From an uncultured Clostridia bacterium (lineage in GTDB: Bacteria; Bacillota; Clostridia; UBA1381): DNA of 34,026 nucleotides. The position numbers and the translations under genes are program-made. The notes beneath the pieces are model-generated. The model saw only the letters and a program-made list of their open reading frames with translations, was not told the DNA's origin and made no database searches. Every line of letters starts with the position of its first letter. The stretch's first letter is position 1. The stretch is taken from contig CAKSGG010000018.1 in the NCBI GenBank assembly GCA_934454215.1, positions 1 through 34,026 of the forward strand, read 5' to 3'. This document shows positions 22,544 through 29,593 of the stretch, piece by piece.

Positions 22544-23113
22544 TTATCCATAACATTCATCGACAAGTATGGTTTCGTCATCTAACAAGGTAAGTGTTAT
22601 ATCATACCAATCACTCCAAGGGGAGAAAAATCTGGTTCTGTATGAGAATACAATTGTATCGTCATCAATCAACTCTGCATATCCGACTTCACTCTCAACA
22701 CCTTTACCCCTCAATCTTGTATATTCTATATCAACATAGTCATACCCTATATGGTTAAGTGTTATCATATAGTCAGGATACTCAGAATTCCCATACACAT
22801 ACCATTCGCCCAAATATTTATCATATCGCTGCTGTTTAACTTTTTCCTCCCATTTTTGTATTCTGTTATTTGTACTGCCGAGATAATCAAGCGCATATTT
22901 CTGCTGTCCTGCGTTCATGCCTCCCCAATTTGCGTCGCAGAACCGCTGAAATTCATCTTTTGCCTCATAATACAGACCCTTGTTGAAATAGTCTATACCT
23001 TTACGCATACCCTCATCAAATTCTTTTGTTGTCATAGCCAACGATGTTACCGGCATGGACATAGTTAATACCGCTGCTGTTAATACCGCCGCCAATTTTT
23101 GAAGTTTTTTCAT
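22544..23113 (-). CDS. Secreted protein, first gene of the putative phase-variable operon
   Basis: This 189-aa protein has a clear signal peptide (MKKLQKLAAVLTAAVLTMSMPVTSLA, cleavage near residue 26). Residues ~28-80 form a TPR-like helical pair (DEGMRKGIDYFNKGLYYEAKDEF). The rest is a beta-rich domain (YLGEWYVYGNS, MITLNHIGYDYVDIEY, DDTIVFSYRTRFF, ITLTLLDDETILV) resembling a small lipocalin-like barrel. I start at ATG 23113, with AAAGGAGGG 6-7 nt upstream, eight codons inside the longest frame. Its ribosome site lies just downstream of the left inverted repeat of the promoter switch. The function is unknown; a surface or secreted role is likely. Confidence 0.75.
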   Translation of the reverse strand: MKKLQKLAAVLTAAVLTMSMPVTSLAMTTKEFDEGMRKGIDYFNKGLYYEAKDEFQRFCDANWGGMNAGQQKYALDYLGSTNNRIQKWEEKVKQQRYDKYLGEWYVYGNSEYPDYMITLNHIGYDYVDIEYTRLRGKGVESEVGYAELIDDDTIVFSYRTRFFSPWSDWYDITLTLLDDETILVDECYG

Positions 23114-23144
23114 ATAAATCCCTCCTTTCTTTTTCACTAAAATC

Positions 23145-23159
23145 TATAGGTTTTGGAGA
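23145..23159. repeat. Left inverted repeat of the promoter switch
   Basis: TATAGGTTTTGGAGA matches the reverse complement of 23272-23286 at all 15 positions. The flanking bases differ, so the boundaries are sharp. Confidence 0.85.
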
Positions 23160-23180
23160 AAAATACAAAATATGAATTTT

Positions 23181-23208
23181 ATTGTAATTATTACTAAAAT
23201 TATGTAAA
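23181..23208 (-). promoter_or_regulatory. Weak left-pointing promoter candidate inside the segment
   Basis: On the minus strand, TTTACA (23203-23208) and TACAAT (23181-23186) have a 16-bp spacer. It could give low basal expression of the secreted-protein operon in the present orientation. Confidence 0.35.
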
Positions 23209-23213
23209 ACATA

Positions 23214-23242
23214 TTGACAAAATATGAAAAGTGTGCCATAAT
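23214..23242 (+). promoter_or_regulatory. Strong right-pointing promoter inside the invertible segment
   Basis: TTGACA (23214-23219) and CATAAT (23237-23242) have a 17-bp spacer and a TG extension before the -10. As drawn it reads toward the 3' end of the invertase gene on the opposite strand, giving antisense RNA. Confidence 0.7.
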
Positions 23243-23271
23243 ATAAATAAGATTTTCGGTAGTTTTCCGAA

Positions 23272-23286
23272 TCTCCAAAACCTATA
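23272..23286. repeat. Right inverted repeat of the promoter switch
   Basis: TCTCCAAAACCTATA is the exact reverse complement of 23145-23159. It lies 14 bases before the invertase stop codon. Confidence 0.85.
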
Positions 23287-23300
23287 CCTTTCAGAGAAAA

Positions 23301-23894
23301 TCACTCTATTCTTTTCCCATACTTATAAAAAGCCCACAGCGGCATATTGCAGTGTTCGGCAGCCTCCCGTGCTGTTATTTTTTTGTCCCTCCACTTCATA
23401 TAATTTTTGGCATATTCTTCTGTTATAGTTTTTTTCGGTCTGCCGAAGCTTACTCCCCGTCTTTTTGCCGCCTCAATGCCCTCCGCCTGTCTTTGCAGAA
23501 TATTGATTCTTTCATTCTCCGCAACAAATGACAACAACTGCAACACAAGGTCTGCTATAAACGTACCCAGTAAATCCTTTGATTTTGTCGTATCAAGCAG
23601 CGGCATATCCAAAACGATAATATCCGCTTTTTTCGTCTTGGTTATTTTCCGCCATTCATGCTGAATTTCGCTATAGCTTCTTCCCAGTCTGTCAATGCTT
23701 TTTATCACAAGCAAATCATCTTTTTTAAGCTTTTTATACATTTTCACATACTGCGGACGCTTGAAATCCTTTCCGCTCTGCTTGTCCGTGTAAATATATT
23801 CTTTGGCTATACCGTAATTTATAAGCTCATCAAGCTGTCTGTCCTCCTTTTGATTTATTGTCGATACCCTCGCATATCCGTATACTATCTTCAA
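23301..23894 (-). CDS. DNA invertase-like serine recombinase
   Basis: This 197-aa small serine recombinase has GYARVSTINQ with nucleophile Ser11, SIDRLGRSYSEIQ, and the helix FVAENERINILQRQAEGIEAAKRRG. A C-terminal helix-turn-helix follows (ITAREAAEHCNMPLWAFYKYG). Size and layout fit Pin/Hin/Mpi-type invertases that flip promoters. The start is probably TTG 23894, with GGAGG very close upstream, which would limit translation. Its stop is 14 nt from one inverted repeat of the promoter segment, making that segment its likely substrate. Confidence 0.88.
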   Translation of the reverse strand: MKIVYGYARVSTINQKEDRQLDELINYGIAKEYIYTDKQSGKDFKRPQYVKMYKKLKKDDLLVIKSIDRLGRSYSEIQHEWRKITKTKKADIIVLDMPLLDTTKSKDLLGTFIADLVLQLLSFVAENERINILQRQAEGIEAAKRRGVSFGRPKKTITEEYAKNYMKWRDKKITAREAAEHCNMPLWAFYKYGKRIE

Positions 23895-23956
23895 CCACCT
23901 CCGTTGAAAAGTATGCCTATATAATTATACATCAATAACGGAGTTTTGCGTAAAAA

Positions 23957-23987
23957 AATAAGACCCGGTATGTTACCGAGTCTTATT
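23957..23987 (-). terminator. Terminator of the LexA-like repressor gene
   Basis: A 14-bp stem with one mismatch (AATAAGACCCGGTA against 23974-23987) has a 3-nt loop. Read on the minus strand it is followed by seven T's, so it ends the repressor transcript. Confidence 0.8.
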
Positions 23988-23988
23988 A

Positions 23989-23998
23989 ATTTTCGGCA
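23989..23998. repeat. Candidate attR core of the island
   Basis: This is the second copy of ATTTTCGGCA (first at 16087-16096). It lies between the repressor terminator and its stop codon. See findings. Confidence 0.4.
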
Positions 23999-24002
23999 GC
24001 TG

Positions 24003-24653
24003 TCAGGAAAATTTCCTCTTTATTTCCTTGACAAGCCCAAACACACGAACCCTCAGAACATCTCTGCCCTCGAAACGGCGGACGGGGTACATGGGATTTA
24101 TCGAATGTAATTCAATAAAATCACTGCCGTAGACTATTTTCTTTATAACTCCGTCCTCATTATCTATCGTAACAACGGCAAAGCTGCCGCTGTCAACCGA
24201 ACTCTGATTGCGCACAAGAACCAAATCGCCCTCCATAAACATAGGATACATACTGTCGCCCGTTACCTTGAAATAAACATACTGCTCACCCTTTGTAAGC
24301 GACGTCTTGCGCACTGATTCATAACCGATAACGTCGTTATTTATACTGTCGGCAAGACAGCCCAAGCCTGCCGAGACTTTTGCAAGAATCGGAATAGTAA
24401 CAAGCTCGTCGGACGATACCACAGTCATGCTTTTTGCAAGATTATCGGGCAGCCCCTCCCAGCCGAGAATATATTCGGGGGTGGTATTAAGAAGCTTTGC
24501 GAGCTTTATCAGATTTTCCCGTTTTATGTTTTTTACTGTCCCTTTTTCGTATTTCTGAACAGCCGCCTTTTGTATTCCGAGTGCATTGCCTATATCCTCC
24601 TGCGTGAGATTCAGTTCCTTTCTCAGCGCTTTTATTCTTTCGCCGGGGGTCAT
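24003..24653 (-). CDS. LexA/CI-type repressor with S24 peptidase domain
   Basis: This 216-aa phage repressor has an N-terminal helix-turn-helix at residues 5-62 (RIKALRKELNLTQEDIGNAL) and an autocleavage site Ala95-Gly96 (KVSAGLG). The S24 peptidase fold follows, with Ser134 (TGDSMYP) and Lys171 or Lys172 (GVIKK). RecA-stimulated self-cleavage would relieve repression after DNA damage. I start at ATG 24653, with AAAGGA 9 nt before, rather than six codons upstream. It is divergent from the head-tail module and has two good promoters in the gap, the classic lysogeny switch layout. Confidence 0.92.
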   Translation of the reverse strand: MTPGERIKALRKELNLTQEDIGNALGIQKAAVQKYEKGTVKNIKRENLIKLAKLLNTTPEYILGWEGLPDNLAKSMTVVSSDELVTIPILAKVSAGLGCLADSINNDVIGYESVRKTSLTKGEQYVYFKVTGDSMYPMFMEGDLVLVRNQSSVDSGSFAVVTIDNEDGVIKKIVYGSDFIELHSINPMYPVRRFEGRDVLRVRVFGLVKEIKRKFS

Positions 24654-24697
24654 AAAATCAAATCCTTTCACAATTAAATCTTGTTAAATATATCTTA

Positions 24698-24726
24698 ATA
24701 ATATCATAAACAATAAAAAAAGTCAA
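24698..24726 (-). promoter_or_regulatory. Repressor promoter
   Basis: On the minus strand, TTGACT (24721-24726) and TATTAT (24698-24703) have a 17-bp spacer. ATATCTTAA-like boxes near 24688 and 24742 flank it and could be operators. Confidence 0.6.
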
Positions 24727-24766
24727 TAAATTTTGAACAAAATATCTTAAAAATATACTTTTTGTA

Positions 24767-24795
24767 TTGACAAACGAACATATGTGTGGTATAAT
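24767..24795 (+). promoter_or_regulatory. Promoter of the head-tail module
   Basis: A consensus pair, TTGACA (24767-24772) and TATAAT (24790-24795), has a 17-bp spacer. It is the only clear promoter seen before the structural genes. Confidence 0.8.
24775..24787. promoter_or_regulatory. Possible SOS (LexA/DinR) box in the promoter spacer
   Basis: CGAACATATGTGT matches the Bacillus-type SOS consensus CGAAC-N4-GTTCG in its left half and in GT, but not in the final bases. It sits between -35 and -10, where a bound repressor would block transcription. It may instead be an operator of the adjacent repressor. Confidence 0.45.
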
Positions 24796-24875
24796 ATGGG
24801 TGTCAGTTAAAAAACGGCAATATTTTTTTGAGAATAAAGTATCTTATAAAGATAATAAAGGAGTGAAGCAAAACT

Positions 24876-25079
24876 ATGTATGCAAATAATGACCCTAAAG
24901 CGATAATCGCTATGGAAAAGGCAAGAATGGGCGACGATTATTACGGCGGAGATATTTATGATGAAGATGTAAACGAGTGTCCTGTGTGCGGTGCACTGTA
25001 TCCGGGATATTTTTATATGAACGACGATGAAGTATGCGTAGGGTGCGAGATGTGTGTGACGAAAGTGATGGAAATTTAA
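24876..25079 (+). CDS. Small zinc-binding protein of the phage module
   Basis: This 67-aa acidic protein has two CxxC-type knuckles, CPVCG near residue 35 and CVGCEMC near residue 54, forming a probable zinc ribbon. The N-terminus is helical (DPKAIIAMEKARMGDDYYGG). It has a good AAAGGAG site and is the first gene after the module promoter. A palindrome TATCTTATAAAGATA precedes the ribosome site. Small zinc proteins at this position are common in Clostridial prophages. Role unknown, possibly transcriptional or packaging accessory. Confidence 0.7.
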   Translation: MYANNDPKAIIAMEKARMGDDYYGGDIYDEDVNECPVCGALYPGYFYMNDDEVCVGCEMCVTKVMEI

Positions 25080-25113
25080 AGGGGTTGATAGTATAGTAAG
25101 CAAAGATGAAATT

Positions 25114-25266
25114 ATGGAACTGTTTTCGGATATTGTATGCGATGAGGAAAGAAACTTCAGCGACAGAAAAAATGCGGCGGAGTTTCTGATGAAATATCAC
25201 TTTGTAAATTCCGGCGGCGAAAATGAAGGACGGGTTGTTATTGTCGATGACATCGGCGGAAGATAA
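25114..25266 (+). CDS. Reduced terminase small subunit-like protein
   Basis: This short frame (50 aa from ATG 25114) may begin about 7 codons earlier at a non-standard start, because AAGGGG at 25079-25084 suits a start near 25093. It reads MELFSDIVCDEE..., then SDRKNAAEFLMKYHF and VVIVDDIGGR. This resembles the C-terminal part of Terminase_2 small subunits (pattern DRxKAxExLGKxxxxF then VVIVDD). The DNA-binding N-terminal domain is absent. It overlaps the TerL start by 20 nt, as TerS usually does. The assignment rests on motif shape and position only. Confidence 0.5.
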   Translation: MELFSDIVCDEERNFSDRKNAAEFLMKYHFVNSGGENEGRVVIVDDIGGR

Positions 25267-26506
25267 AATAATACTTTCGGAACATATTGCACCCGCATTT
25301 CACAGCGTGCATGAGGATATAAGAAACGGCGGACATACGCATTACTTTTTAAAGGGCGGGCGAGGCTCGTCAAAATCATCATTTGTGAGTATAGAAATTA
25401 TTCTCGGAATGATGCGAAATCCCGATATGAACTGCGTGGCGCTCAGAAAGGTTGCGGCGTATCTGAAGGACAGCGTGTTTTCACAGCTTAAATGGGCGAT
25501 TGAAAAGCTCGGTGCGGACGCCGAATGGGAAGAAAAATTAAGTCCGCTTGAGCTGATATATTCGCCTACGGGTCAGCGCATTATTTTCAGAGGTGCGGAC
25601 GACCCCAAAAAAATCAAGTCAATCAAGGTTTCGCACGGATATATAGGCTATGTGTGGTTTGAAGAGGCAGACCAGTTTTCAGGCATGGCGGAAATCCGCA
25701 ATATAAATCAGTCGCTGCTGCGCGGCGGTACGGAATATACTGTATTTTATTCGTACAATCCTCCCATAAGCGTAAAAAACTGGATAAATCTTGAAGTACA
25801 GCAGAGCGCAGCAGACAGACTTGTTCACAGCAGTTCATATCTTGATGTACCGCAGGAGTGGCTCGGCAGGCAATTTATAATCGAGGCGGAGCATATGAAA
25901 AAGCACAGAGAGAGAATTTACCGTCATGAATACCTCGGCGAGGCGGTCGGAACGGGCGGCGAGGTGTTCGACAATCTTACGGTTCGGGAAATATCCGAAC
26001 AGGAGCGCAGGGCGCTCGGTATGATTCGGACGGGAATAGATTTCGGCTATGCGGCAGACCCGTTTGTGTATATTGTGTGTTCGGTAAATAAACGGCGGCT
26101 GTATATAATTGATGAGATTTTTGAGGTCGGAATATCGAATGAGGCGGCGGCGGAGAAAATTATCGCAAAGGGCTACGGCGGACTTATAACCTGCGACAGC
26201 GCCGAGCCGAAAAGCATTCGCCGTCTGCGTGAATTGGGACTGAGAGCGGTCGGAGCAAAAAAAGGTCCTGACAGCATAAATTACGGAATTAAGTTTTTGC
26301 AGAGCCTTGATGAAATTGTGATTGACCCTGTTTCGTGTCCCAATGCGGCAAGAGAATTTTCGGGGTACGAGCTTGAATGTAATATTTACGGAGGATTTCG
26401 TTCGGAATTTCCCGATAAAGATAATCACACAATCGACGCTGTCAGATATGCGCTTGAAAGCTTAAACAGGCAGGCACGCATTATAGAAAGAAAAAAGCTG
26501 ATATAA
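25247..26506 (+). CDS. Terminase large subunit (PBSX family)
   Basis: This 419-aa packaging motor has an ATPase with Walker A GGRGSSKSS (37-45) and Walker B region YVWFEEADQF. The C-terminal nuclease has GIDFGYAADPF, then LITCDSAEPKSI and a late NHTIDAVRYAL, whose acidic residues hold the metals. The HYFLKGGRGSSKSSFVSIE pattern is typical of PBSX-type terminases. I start at ATG 25247 (MTSAEDKIIL), within the preceding frame; ATG 25223 is an alternative. It cuts and threads DNA into the prohead bound to the portal. Confidence 0.93.
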   Translation: MTSAEDKIILSEHIAPAFHSVHEDIRNGGHTHYFLKGGRGSSKSSFVSIEIILGMMRNPDMNCVALRKVAAYLKDSVFSQLKWAIEKLGADAEWEEKLSPLELIYSPTGQRIIFRGADDPKKIKSIKVSHGYIGYVWFEEADQFSGMAEIRNINQSLLRGGTEYTVFYSYNPPISVKNWINLEVQQSAADRLVHSSSYLDVPQEWLGRQFIIEAEHMKKHRERIYRHEYLGEAVGTGGEVFDNLTVREISEQERRALGMIRTGIDFGYAADPFVYIVCSVNKRRLYIIDEIFEVGISNEAAAEKIIAKGYGGLITCDSAEPKSIRRLRELGLRAVGAKKGPDSINYGIKFLQSLDEIVIDPVSCPNAAREFSGYELECNIYGGFRSEFPDKDNHTIDAVRYALESLNRQARIIERKKLI

Positions 26507-26527
26507 AAAAGGGGACACTGAATTAAT

Positions 26528-26553
26528 GCCGTTACATAACGGCGGAACGGAGG
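26528..26553 (+). promoter_or_regulatory. Leader hairpin joined to the portal ribosome binding site
   Basis: GCCGTT (26528-26533) pairs with AACGGC (26538-26543) around ACAT, and GGAACGGAGG follows at once. It is the same design as the leaders of the SLH gene and hisG. Confidence 0.6.
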
Positions 26554-26559
26554 AATTAT

Positions 26560-27885
26560 ATGATTATTGATGAAAGCTGTTTGGAAGGCGGTATAAATGA
26601 GGATATAGTTTACAAGCTTATTGTCCGTCATATGCAGACTGCCGAACGGTATTCAAAACTAAAGGACTACTATTTGGGAAACCATGCAATAAAATACAGA
26701 AGTAAAAACAGCTCGGGGACAGTAAATAACAGAGTTGTATGCAACCATGCCAAATATATTGTCGATATGGCGAAGAGCTTTTTGATCGGCAATCCGATTA
26801 CATATGCGTGCAGTGACGGATATAACATAGAGGCTATAAAAAACAGCTATCTTGAACAGGATATTGCCCATGTTGACAGCGGACTTGAACGCGATATGGG
26901 TATATATGGCAGAGCGTACGAAATGCTGTATGTTGATGAAAAATCAAAACCGAAAAGCGTTTTACTGTCCCCCATGAATACGTTTGTGGTTTACGGCTCT
27001 ACGGTTGAGGAAAAACCGCTTATGGGCGTGCATTATTACACTCGGTACGACATTAACGGAAATGCTGTCGGTGTAAGCTGTATTGCGTGCGATGAAACGG
27101 CTTGTTATATTTACGAAAATGATGTGACAAGCTTTGCGAATATGAATCTGAAAGAAGTTAATCTGCACTATTTTAATGATGTACCGATTATAGAATACCG
27201 CAACAATGAGGACGCACAGGGCGATTTTGAACAGCTTATACCGCTTATAGACGCATACAATCTGTTATGCTCCGACAGAGTGAACGACAAGGAACAGTTT
27301 GTTGAGTCGTTTTTGTTTCTTTCGGGAATCGAACTTGATTCGGAGCAGGCGAAAAAGCTTAAGGAGGAACGTATTCTTATGGGATATGAGGGTGCGGACG
27401 CAAGATATTTGTCAAAAATTATGACGGAATCGGATGTGGAAGTACTCAGAGATTCTTTGAAACAGGATATACACAGGTTTTCTATGGTGCCGGACTTGTC
27501 CGATGAAAGCTTCGGAAATAATTTGTCGGGTGTGGCAATTAAGTACAAGCTTATGGGACTTGAACAGCACGTCAGAAATAAAGAAAGATTATTTACAAAG
27601 GGACTGAAAGAAAGATTTCGTATGTACAACACATATTTGTCGCTTAAAGGCAGTATGCAGCACGTCCCCGTACACAGGGTTGATATTACCTTTAACAGAA
27701 ATCTGCCGGTAAATGAACTGGAAATTTCGGAAATGGTGAATAATCTCAGAGATTTGGTGACGAATGAAACGCTTTTGGCACAGCTTTCTTTCGTATCCGA
27801 CCCGAAAGAGGAAGCGGATTTGTCATTAAAGGAACGAAAAACTATAAAGGAGGTTTTGCAGAATGCAGAAAAGAAAGACGCCTGA
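26560..27885 (+). CDS. Phage portal protein (SPP1 gp6-like)
   Basis: This 441-aa protein fits the SPP1-type portal family: an early RHMQTAERYSKLKDYYLGNHAI segment, NRVVCNHAKYIVDMAKSFLIGNPI, a central VPIIEYRNNEDAQGDFE, and a helical stem region near SNLSGVAIKYKLMGLEQH-like residues 320-335. The portal forms the dodecameric vertex through which DNA enters and to which the tail binds. The ribosome site is CGGAGG behind a hairpin. Its last 23 nt overlap the scaffold gene. No Mu gpF-like minor capsid gene follows. Confidence 0.9.
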   Translation: MIIDESCLEGGINEDIVYKLIVRHMQTAERYSKLKDYYLGNHAIKYRSKNSSGTVNNRVVCNHAKYIVDMAKSFLIGNPITYACSDGYNIEAIKNSYLEQDIAHVDSGLERDMGIYGRAYEMLYVDEKSKPKSVLLSPMNTFVVYGSTVEEKPLMGVHYYTRYDINGNAVGVSCIACDETACYIYENDVTSFANMNLKEVNLHYFNDVPIIEYRNNEDAQGDFEQLIPLIDAYNLLCSDRVNDKEQFVESFLFLSGIELDSEQAKKLKEERILMGYEGADARYLSKIMTESDVEVLRDSLKQDIHRFSMVPDLSDESFGNNLSGVAIKYKLMGLEQHVRNKERLFTKGLKERFRMYNTYLSLKGSMQHVPVHRVDITFNRNLPVNELEISEMVNNLRDLVTNETLLAQLSFVSDPKEEADLSLKERKTIKEVLQNAEKKDA

Positions 27886-28342
27886 TGAGGAAAAGGCAAA
27901 AAGCTATTCGCAGGAGGAGCTGGAAAAGGAAATAGAGGCGGCTGTTTCCGCACAGAAAAGTGAATGGGAAAAGGGGCTTGAGGAGCGCTTAAATTCCGAA
28001 AGGGAGGAAGCGGCAAGACTTGCAACCATGACCGCCGATGAAAGAAGCCGTGAGGAGTTTGATAAAAAGCAAAAGGCTTTTGACGAGGAAAGAGGTCAGT
28101 ACATGAGCGAACGAATGGAGTTTGAGGCGGCAAAGGCTTTGTCAAACGCAGATTTGCCGATTTCGTTTGCAAAAATTCTAAAGGGTAATGACGCCGAATC
28201 GACAGCGGAAAATATAAGCATATTTAAGGAAGAATTTTTGAAAGCTGTTGAAGAAGAGGTTTCAAACAGGCTCAAGGGCTTTACTCCGCAGACGGGAACA
28301 AATCCTGCGGCAGACCCGTTTTTGAACGGACTATATAAATAA
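27863..28342 (+). CDS. Capsid scaffolding protein
   Basis: This 159-aa, highly charged, coiled-coil protein has SQEELEKEIEAAVSAQKSEWE, then TMTADERSREEFDKKQKAFDEER and a C-terminal TGTNPAADPFLNGL. Length, heptad-like helices and position between portal and capsid match DUF4355/gp20-type scaffolds, which template the prohead and then leave. The start overlaps the portal gene, with AAAGGAGG 8-9 nt upstream. Confidence 0.88.
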   Translation: MQKRKTPDEEKAKSYSQEELEKEIEAAVSAQKSEWEKGLEERLNSEREEAARLATMTADERSREEFDKKQKAFDEERGQYMSERMEFEAAKALSNADLPISFAKILKGNDAESTAENISIFKEEFLKAVEEEVSNRLKGFTPQTGTNPAADPFLNGLYK

Positions 28343-28361
28343 GGAAAAGAGGTAATTTTAA

Positions 28362-29201
28362 ATGGCAATTAATTATGCGAGCAAATATGCTCAGAAAATA
28401 GACGAAAAATTTTCAACGGAGGCGCTGACAGACCAAGCGGTAAATAAGGACTATGATTTTGTCGGCGTAAAGACGGTTAATGTATATTCAATTCCGACCG
28501 CACAGATGAACGACTATTCAAGAACGGGCGACAAGCGCTACGGCACTCCGTCGGAATTGCAGAATACGGTTCAGGAGCTTACTCTGTCAAAGGACAGAAG
28601 TTTTACATTCTCAATCGACAGAGGAAATCATGACGATACACAGATGTCATCTGCCGCAGGTGCGGCGCTGCAAAGACAGCTCAGAGAGGTCGTTATACCC
28701 GAGATTGACAAGTACCGTCTTGGAAAAATGGCGGCGAAAGCGTCTGCAAACGCCGACATAACAAGCAGCAACGCATATGACGCATTTCTTGACGGAACAA
28801 CGGCTATGATAAATGCGATGGTTCCTTTGGAGGATTGCAATGCGTTTGTTTCGGGCGATTTTTATAAGTGCATAAAGAAGGATTCTTCGTTTGTAAAGAA
28901 CGGCGACCTTTCGCAGAGTATGCTTTCAAAGGGACAGGTCGGAATGGTTGACGGTGTGAAAATCATTGTTGTGCCCGATTCGCTTATGCCCGAGAACGTA
29001 AACTTTATTATTGCGGCAAAGAGCGCAACGGTTTCGCCTGTTAAGCTTTCGGAATATAAAATTCACGATAATCCGCCCGGTATCAACGGCTGGCTTGTTG
29101 AGGGTCGTGTATATTACGACGCATTTATTCTTAACAACAAGAGCACAGGTATTTACGTTCATAAGAAAGCGGAAAAGACGCAAGACACGAGCAAAGGCTG
29201 A
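28362..29201 (+). CDS. Major capsid protein
   Basis: This 279-aa protein has an N-terminal KYAQKIDEKFSTEALTDQA helix, an FTFSIDRGNHDDTQM strand-loop, EVVIPEIDKYRLGKMA (the long spine helix), and a late IVVPDSLMPENVNFI with a closing VYYDAFILNNKSTGIYVH. It is an HK97-fold coat protein of the scaffold-dependent group, without a protease gene. Abundant expression is expected. The site AGGAAAAGAGG precedes the ATG. Confidence 0.9.
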   Translation: MAINYASKYAQKIDEKFSTEALTDQAVNKDYDFVGVKTVNVYSIPTAQMNDYSRTGDKRYGTPSELQNTVQELTLSKDRSFTFSIDRGNHDDTQMSSAAGAALQRQLREVVIPEIDKYRLGKMAAKASANADITSSNAYDAFLDGTTAMINAMVPLEDCNAFVSGDFYKCIKKDSSFVKNGDLSQSMLSKGQVGMVDGVKIIVVPDSLMPENVNFIIAAKSATVSPVKLSEYKIHDNPPGINGWLVEGRVYYDAFILNNKSTGIYVHKKAEKTQDTSKG

Positions 29202-29224
29202 TATTGAATTAAGGAGGGACGCTG

Positions 29225-29593
29225 ATGGGAGAATATAAAAAGCAGATATTAAGGGACACTAAAATTCTGCTAAAAAAAGAGGACAGCTCCGAGGATAATA
29301 TATTAAATCTTTTAATTGACAACTGTATAAGCTGTGTGCTGTCATACTGCCGTCTGGAGCTTCTGCCGTATCAGCTTATAGGCTTCGTAACGAGTATGGC
29401 GGTCAGAAGATACAAGGAGATGTATTTGGCAGATGACGGCGGAGGCGGCGTTGTTACTTCGATTACGGAGGGCGACAGACGTATTGATTTTAGTGTCCCT
29501 GCCGAAACGGGGCTTGCAGATGATTTTAAGAAAAGTTTAAAACCTTTTGTAAACAGACGGGGACGTCTTGTTTCGGAGGTGGTTTCCCGATGA
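29225..29593 (+). CDS. Head-tail connector protein (gp6/gp15-like)
   Basis: This 122-aa, mostly helical protein (LRDTKILLKKEDSSEDNILNLLIDNCISC, then LPYQLIGFVTSMAVRRYKEMY) is followed by a Gly-rich turn and a C-terminal strand region. Length and position after the capsid match the phage connector family that docks under the portal. It overlaps the next gene by 4 nt. A GGGACACT octamer lies at codons 10-12 and an inverted one near codon 90. Confidence 0.8.
   Translation: MGEYKKQILRDTKILLKKEDSSEDNILNLLIDNCISCVLSYCRLELLPYQLIGFVTSMAVRRYKEMYLADDGGGGVVTSITEGDRRIDFSVPAETGLADDFKKSLKPFVNRRGRLVSEVVSR

Larger units (their letters stand above)
23160..23271. promoter_or_regulatory. Putative invertible 112-bp promoter segment
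   Basis: The segment lies between perfect 15-bp inverted repeats, next to a DNA invertase gene and upstream of a five-gene operon. It contains a near-consensus promoter pointing right (away from the operon), a weaker left-pointing candidate, and a hairpin TTCGG/CCGAA near 23254-23270. Inversion would aim the strong promoter at the operon, about 70 nt before its first start codon. Switching is inferred from architecture, not observed. Confidence 0.65.
16087..23998. mobile_element. Putative integrative island with phase-variable cargo
   Basis: The segment is visibly richer in A/T than both flanks and holds a tyrosine integrase, excisionase-like protein, helicase, XRE regulator, two serine recombinases and small cargo genes. 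The direct repeat ATTTTCGGCA lies at 16087-16096 and 23989-23998, exactly at its edges. No conjugation or capsid genes are present, so it would need help to move. The boundaries are inferred. Confidence 0.55.

Noticed and set aside
27168..28172. 334-aa frame on the minus strand opposite portal and scaffold
   Set aside because: It spans the overlap of two confident phage genes, is low-complexity Ser/Phe/Pro, and has no start signal.
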